NCBI GenBank assembly: GCA_011365025.1
Contig: RDOF01000075.1
Location: 1 to 7,871 of the forward strand
Length of the DNA: 7,871 bases
Reading direction: 5' to 3'
Origin: Candidatus Thorarchaeota archaeon
Lineage (GTDB): Archaea > Asgardarchaeota > Thorarchaeia > Thorarchaeales > Thorarchaeaceae
The translations under genes and the position numbers were made by a program. The number at the start of each line of letters is the position of its first letter. Within the stretch, counting starts at the first letter, position 1. This document shows positions 5,029-7,871 of the stretch, piece after piece. The notes below the pieces were generated by a model. The model worked only from the letters and a program-made list of their open reading frames with translations. It ran no database searches and was not told the origin of the DNA.

Positions 5029-7590
5029 TTAATCATCTGATTGTCCTTTTCTAATCCTTAGCGTGATTATGGAATGCGCGTCTACTGATAGTCGAATGGC
5101 ATTGTTTGAACTTGGTACCTCTCCAATCACCTTCTCAGTTAGGTCCACAAGTTCAACACACTCCAAAGCGAATGGAAATACAATCGTTGTGGTTCCAGAC
5201 TCCCCCTCGACCTCGTAAAGCCTTATTGTAATCTCGGAATCCGAAGCCTCGGTCTTATAGCATGAGAGAGCGAGATTCATGCCTTCAATTGCTAGTGATG
5301 ATGCTTCAGCAGGCAGTCCACCATTATTCTGTTCCAGCGGAAATGCGACCAATGGGACTCTGTGTTCGGCCGCGGCTCTCCATGAATGAGCATCTCTCCA
5401 GGAGCCCTGATGTGGGCACAAAGAGAGATTGAAAGTGTGGTCGCCCTTCTCGCGAGCCGTTATCGCTTCCATCGGTTCATCATCGAGTCCATGAGAAAGC
5501 TGCTCAACGCTCCGCAATAGCGTGACGCTAAGGAGGCCATCATGAAATTGGAATTCATGCAATCCAATCGTGGACAATGCAACTCCAAAACTGGGACCTG
5601 AGCAGTCCACCCAGTCCAGAGCCGAAAAGAGACCGCCATTTGAGTCGGCCCACTCTATAGGGTCAGGAACACTCGTATGTTTTGTTTCGGCCCCAAACTG
5701 GGTTCCAACAGCAACATTGTCTGAGAGAACAGTCAATGGAAATTCTGTTCGTATTCGTTTATTTCTGCCATTGAACTGCATGTTGGTCTCCAAGTCGATT
5801 CTATGTAGGCCTTCGTATAGCATAATGCGTTGGATTCGTGTGGAATCCTTGAATTCACCGGTTGCCTGCACTACAACACGCAGAGGACCATTCTCCTCAA
5901 TTGACAACTTTGCGGCATATCTTAGCGTTGTCAAATCTGAGTTGCCATCCGCCAATGCAGAACGGGAGTAGCGGTACAAATCGCCAACATCGCTTTCCAT
6001 CCTTAGATAGTTGGCAGAATCCCGTAGCACCTCAAATTGGTGTCGCTTATCAAATAGGCGAGTAATGGACCCACTGAACTCATCAAACTCGACAATGAAA
6101 TCATCCGATTCTACCCAATTCCTCCCGTTACGGATAGACGTGTTGAACTCCGGGGGTTTGTCACAGGGAACTACAGTGTAAACCCGGTGGCCAAGACTTG
6201 GCATATTCTTTGCAACCAAGAGGATTTCCGGACTCCCAGTCTCCGTATTGGCTGTGGAAATCTGATAGGGGACATTGTTGCCTTCGGGATCCCGAACCTC
6301 AAAGAACGGGCTACCAAGGGGTGACAAATCAATTGCTACGCGAGCAATATCATCTCTTACCCAAGGCAAAGGATTAAGCACAGCAAAGGAAACTCCGATA
6401 CCGGAATTCTGTATCTTTGACGCATAATTCCTTACGGCTTCTTCCAAAAGGACATCAACTTGAGAAATTGCCTGAGAAAACCGACGTTCGGCCAGCAGAT
6501 ATGGTTCGTCAGCTAGAGTGCCACGTATGATGTTATGATCCTGATTGAACAGGAGAATTCGCCAAGCACTATCAAGCTCCTTTGTTCTTGCGGCATCGCC
6601 GGCCAATCCAAAATAGAGCTCTGCCAAGTAAAGTAGTGTTTCAAGTCGTCGGTTCAGCTGCTTCAGTTTGATATGTGAACTTAAGCCCCCTGAGCGCGAC
6701 GATGAAAATCGACCCGAATTTAGCGCGCCTGAAACCACAGGGAGAGAGGCTTGTACTGCTTTTGTCTTCTCAATGAACTCCCTAGGAGTCACAATAAGCA
6801 GTTTCATGTCAGGAAAAGTCTTGTTCCATTGTGTTGCGATATCAGCCAAGTGGGGTAGGGGAGGGGCGAGTTCGCCTCCAACTGGGACAAAGACATTATT
6901 CGATGACGCCTTCTCGGATGCCACTTCTACAACTTTTAGAAGATTTGAAAATGCATCCCTCGTGTTCTCAGATAGCCAAGCCGAAGCATCATATCCAGCA
7001 TGAAGCCAAACCGCATTAACATGGCTACCGTCTAAGCCTTTCCAAATGAACTCGGATCGTGCCCCATAGGGCATCCCTTTCCAGAAGAAGTATGACTCTA
7101 TTCCACATAGTCTCAGAATCTGAGGCATCTGAGCACAGTGCCCAGACGAATCTATTGCCCACCCAGAGCGGACATCCACACCAAACTCACTTCTGATGAA
7201 ATTTGTACCATATAGGAACTGCCTTACAATGGACTCACCATCAGGAATGACATAGTCCGGCATGACATAGGTGCCGCCTACTATCTCAATCCGTCCCTCC
7301 AAAATGTACTGATGCAAAGTATCCAAGTAATTGGGAAATAACTTCTTGAACCCCTCAAGGAGTGTTACTTGGTCCAGACAGACCCTATGCTGTGGATCTA
7401 CCTCAAGATAGTCTAAGATGCTCTTGACATTCCACGACGCAATACTAATGTTATGTTCGTATGTCTGAGTTCGTGAGTTGTCAAAGTGTAGGAAAGGGCA
7501 TAGATTGACAATCCAGCGCATGGCAATCACTTCAGGAGGATATGCTCTACAGGTCTCGAGGGGGCACAGAATGCCCCGCCTTAAAGACAT
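5029..7590 (-). CDS. Glycoside hydrolase family 38 alpha-mannosidase-like protein
   Basis: 853 codons from ATG 7590. The ATG at 7521 (residue 24) is the likelier start: GTGAT lies four bases before it, and residues 24-37 (MRWIVNLCPFLHFD) already match the family's N-terminus. GH38 enzymes are retaining, metal-dependent alpha-mannosidases. The catalytic part (24-290) has HFD (H35, D37), GRIEIVGGTYVMPD and GWAIDSSGH, with nucleophile D147. The three-helix part (300-390) has KLKQLNRRLETLL and NQDHNIIRGT, with H352 as fourth zinc ligand. LNPLPW (405-410) opens the beta-sandwich half (400-853). By comparison with Drosophila Golgi mannosidase II, H90, D92, D204 and H471 are all kept. The substrate-contact residues W95, F206 and D472 correspond to R40, S149 and N353. 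E240 may replace the acid/base Asp. With no signal peptide it is probably cytoplasmic. It lies 35 bases after the AAA+ gene, so a shared transcript is possible. Substrate unknown; activity on mannosides is not assured. Confidence 0.9.
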   Translation of the reverse strand: MSLRRGILCPLETCRAYPPEVIAMRWIVNLCPFLHFDNSRTQTYEHNISIASWNVKSILDYLEVDPQHRVCLDQVTLLEGFKKLFPNYLDTLHQYILEGRIEIVGGTYVMPDYVIPDGESIVRQFLYGTNFIRSEFGVDVRSGWAIDSSGHCAQMPQILRLCGIESYFFWKGMPYGARSEFIWKGLDGSHVNAVWLHAGYDASAWLSENTRDAFSNLLKVVEVASEKASSNNVFVPVGGELAPPLPHLADIATQWNKTFPDMKLLIVTPREFIEKTKAVQASLPVVSGALNSGRFSSSRSGGLSSHIKLKQLNRRLETLLYLAELYFGLAGDAARTKELDSAWRILLFNQDHNIIRGTLADEPYLLAERRFSQAISQVDVLLEEAVRNYASKIQNSGIGVSFAVLNPLPWVRDDIARVAIDLSPLGSPFFEVRDPEGNNVPYQISTANTETGSPEILLVAKNMPSLGHRVYTVVPCDKPPEFNTSIRNGRNWVESDDFIVEFDEFSGSITRLFDKRHQFEVLRDSANYLRMESDVGDLYRYSRSALADGNSDLTTLRYAAKLSIEENGPLRVVVQATGEFKDSTRIQRIMLYEGLHRIDLETNMQFNGRNKRIRTEFPLTVLSDNVAVGTQFGAETKHTSVPDPIEWADSNGGLFSALDWVDCSGPSFGVALSTIGLHEFQFHDGLLSVTLLRSVEQLSHGLDDEPMEAITAREKGDHTFNLSLCPHQGSWRDAHSWRAAAEHRVPLVAFPLEQNNGGLPAEASSLAIEGMNLALSCYKTEASDSEITIRLYEVEGESGTTTIVFPFALECVELVDLTEKVIGEVPSSNNAIRLSVDAHSIITLRIRKGQSDD

Positions 7591-7625
7591 ATTCCATCCT
7601 GCTAAGCCGGGGGATTAGACCGACT

Positions 7626-7871
7626 CTAAACGTATCCTGGAAGAATGTCACTCTTTCCGGGCTGGCGCCTGAGCATTCTATCGACCGTTGCCTCAAAGCC
7701 TTTCATATCATCTTCGGATATGCTGGCCCGAATTTCATTCATGGCTTCCTCGAAATGCTGCATTTTTACAGGTTTGGCCTTCCAGTCATCTCGAACCGCC
7801 GCGGTTGCTGCTTCTCGGCAAAGCCCTGCAATGTCCGCTCCGGAATATCCTTGCGTAATTTCTGCCAGTTT
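7626..7871 (-). CDS. CDC48/VCP-type AAA+ ATPase, C-terminal end (partial)
   Basis: Only the last 81 codons and the TAG stop are in the window; the start lies beyond the edge. The fragment begins KLAEITQGYSGADIAGLCRE, the helix-start 'GYSGAD' and following helix of the sensor-2/lid region of classical AAA+ domains. It continues with AATAAVRDD, a KPVKMQHFEEAMNEIRASIS segment (the 'F.eAl..i.PSvs' helix) and EDDMKGFEATVDRMLR, matching the C-terminal domain of archaeal CDC48/VAT unfoldases. CDC48 proteins form hexamers that unfold or extract proteins using ATP. Walker motifs would lie outside the window and cannot be checked, so a single-domain AAA+ relative is also possible. The GH38 gene starts 35-104 bases downstream on the same strand without an obvious terminator between. 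Confidence 0.85.
   Translation of the reverse strand, partial: KLAEITQGYSGADIAGLCREAATAAVRDDWKAKPVKMQHFEEAMNEIRASISEDDMKGFEATVDRMLRRQPGKSDILPGYV

Noticed and set aside
5570..5971. Plus-strand 133-codon ORF opposite the mannosidase gene
   Set aside because: It is a shadow of the GH38 beta-sandwich coding region; the minus-strand frame has convincing family motifs on both sides.

Overview
The window reads as archaeal chromosome. It has compact same-strand genes, TTG starts, Shine-Dalgarno motifs of the GGAG/GAGG type, a TATA-like box about 25 bases upstream of a likely transcription start, a CDC48-type AAA+ ATPase and a SNAP-like helical-repeat protein. The mix of a CDC48-type ATPase, an alpha-SNAP-like/Ig-like/coiled-coil protein and a small membrane protein with a polyproline tail would fit an Asgard (for example Thorarchaeota-like) lineage. 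That placement is an inference from gene style and is not proven by the sequence. There are no mobile elements, CRISPR arrays or structural RNA genes.

Every gene lies on the minus strand, so transcription runs from high to low coordinates. In that order: (1) the C-terminal 81 residues of a CDC48/VCP-type AAA+ ATPase (7626-7871, cut by the window edge). (2) A GH38 alpha-mannosidase-like protein (5029-7590, probable start 7521), with its zinc site kept but several substrate-contact residues changed. (3) An unrecognised protein of about 292-302 residues with a Cys/His-containing C-terminal domain (4057-4935). (4) A 28-codon small ORF (3974-4060) that overlaps the previous stop codon as ATGA. (5) A 93-residue two-helix membrane protein with a polyproline tail (3686-3967), in the same frame as the small ORF and separated from it only by one TAA and two codons. 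A hairpin followed by a T-rich tract (about 3610-3658) closes this group.

A second group follows: an unrecognised 96-residue protein (3236-3526) and a 591-residue protein (1362-3137) with SNAP/TPR-like helices, one Ig-like domain and a helical/coiled-coil C-terminus. After a short AT-rich promoter region comes a third group. It holds a GbsR/MarR-like winged-helix regulator (724-1221) whose TGA overlaps by four bases (TTGA) the TTG start of a CrtI/phytoene-desaturase-like FAD oxidoreductase (1-727, cut by the window edge). This pair is probably translationally coupled.

No gene-free stretch exceeds 300 bases. The points most worth checking are the in-frame TAA that may split one membrane-protein gene in two, the altered GH38 active site, and the SNAP-like/Ig-like/coiled-coil architecture.
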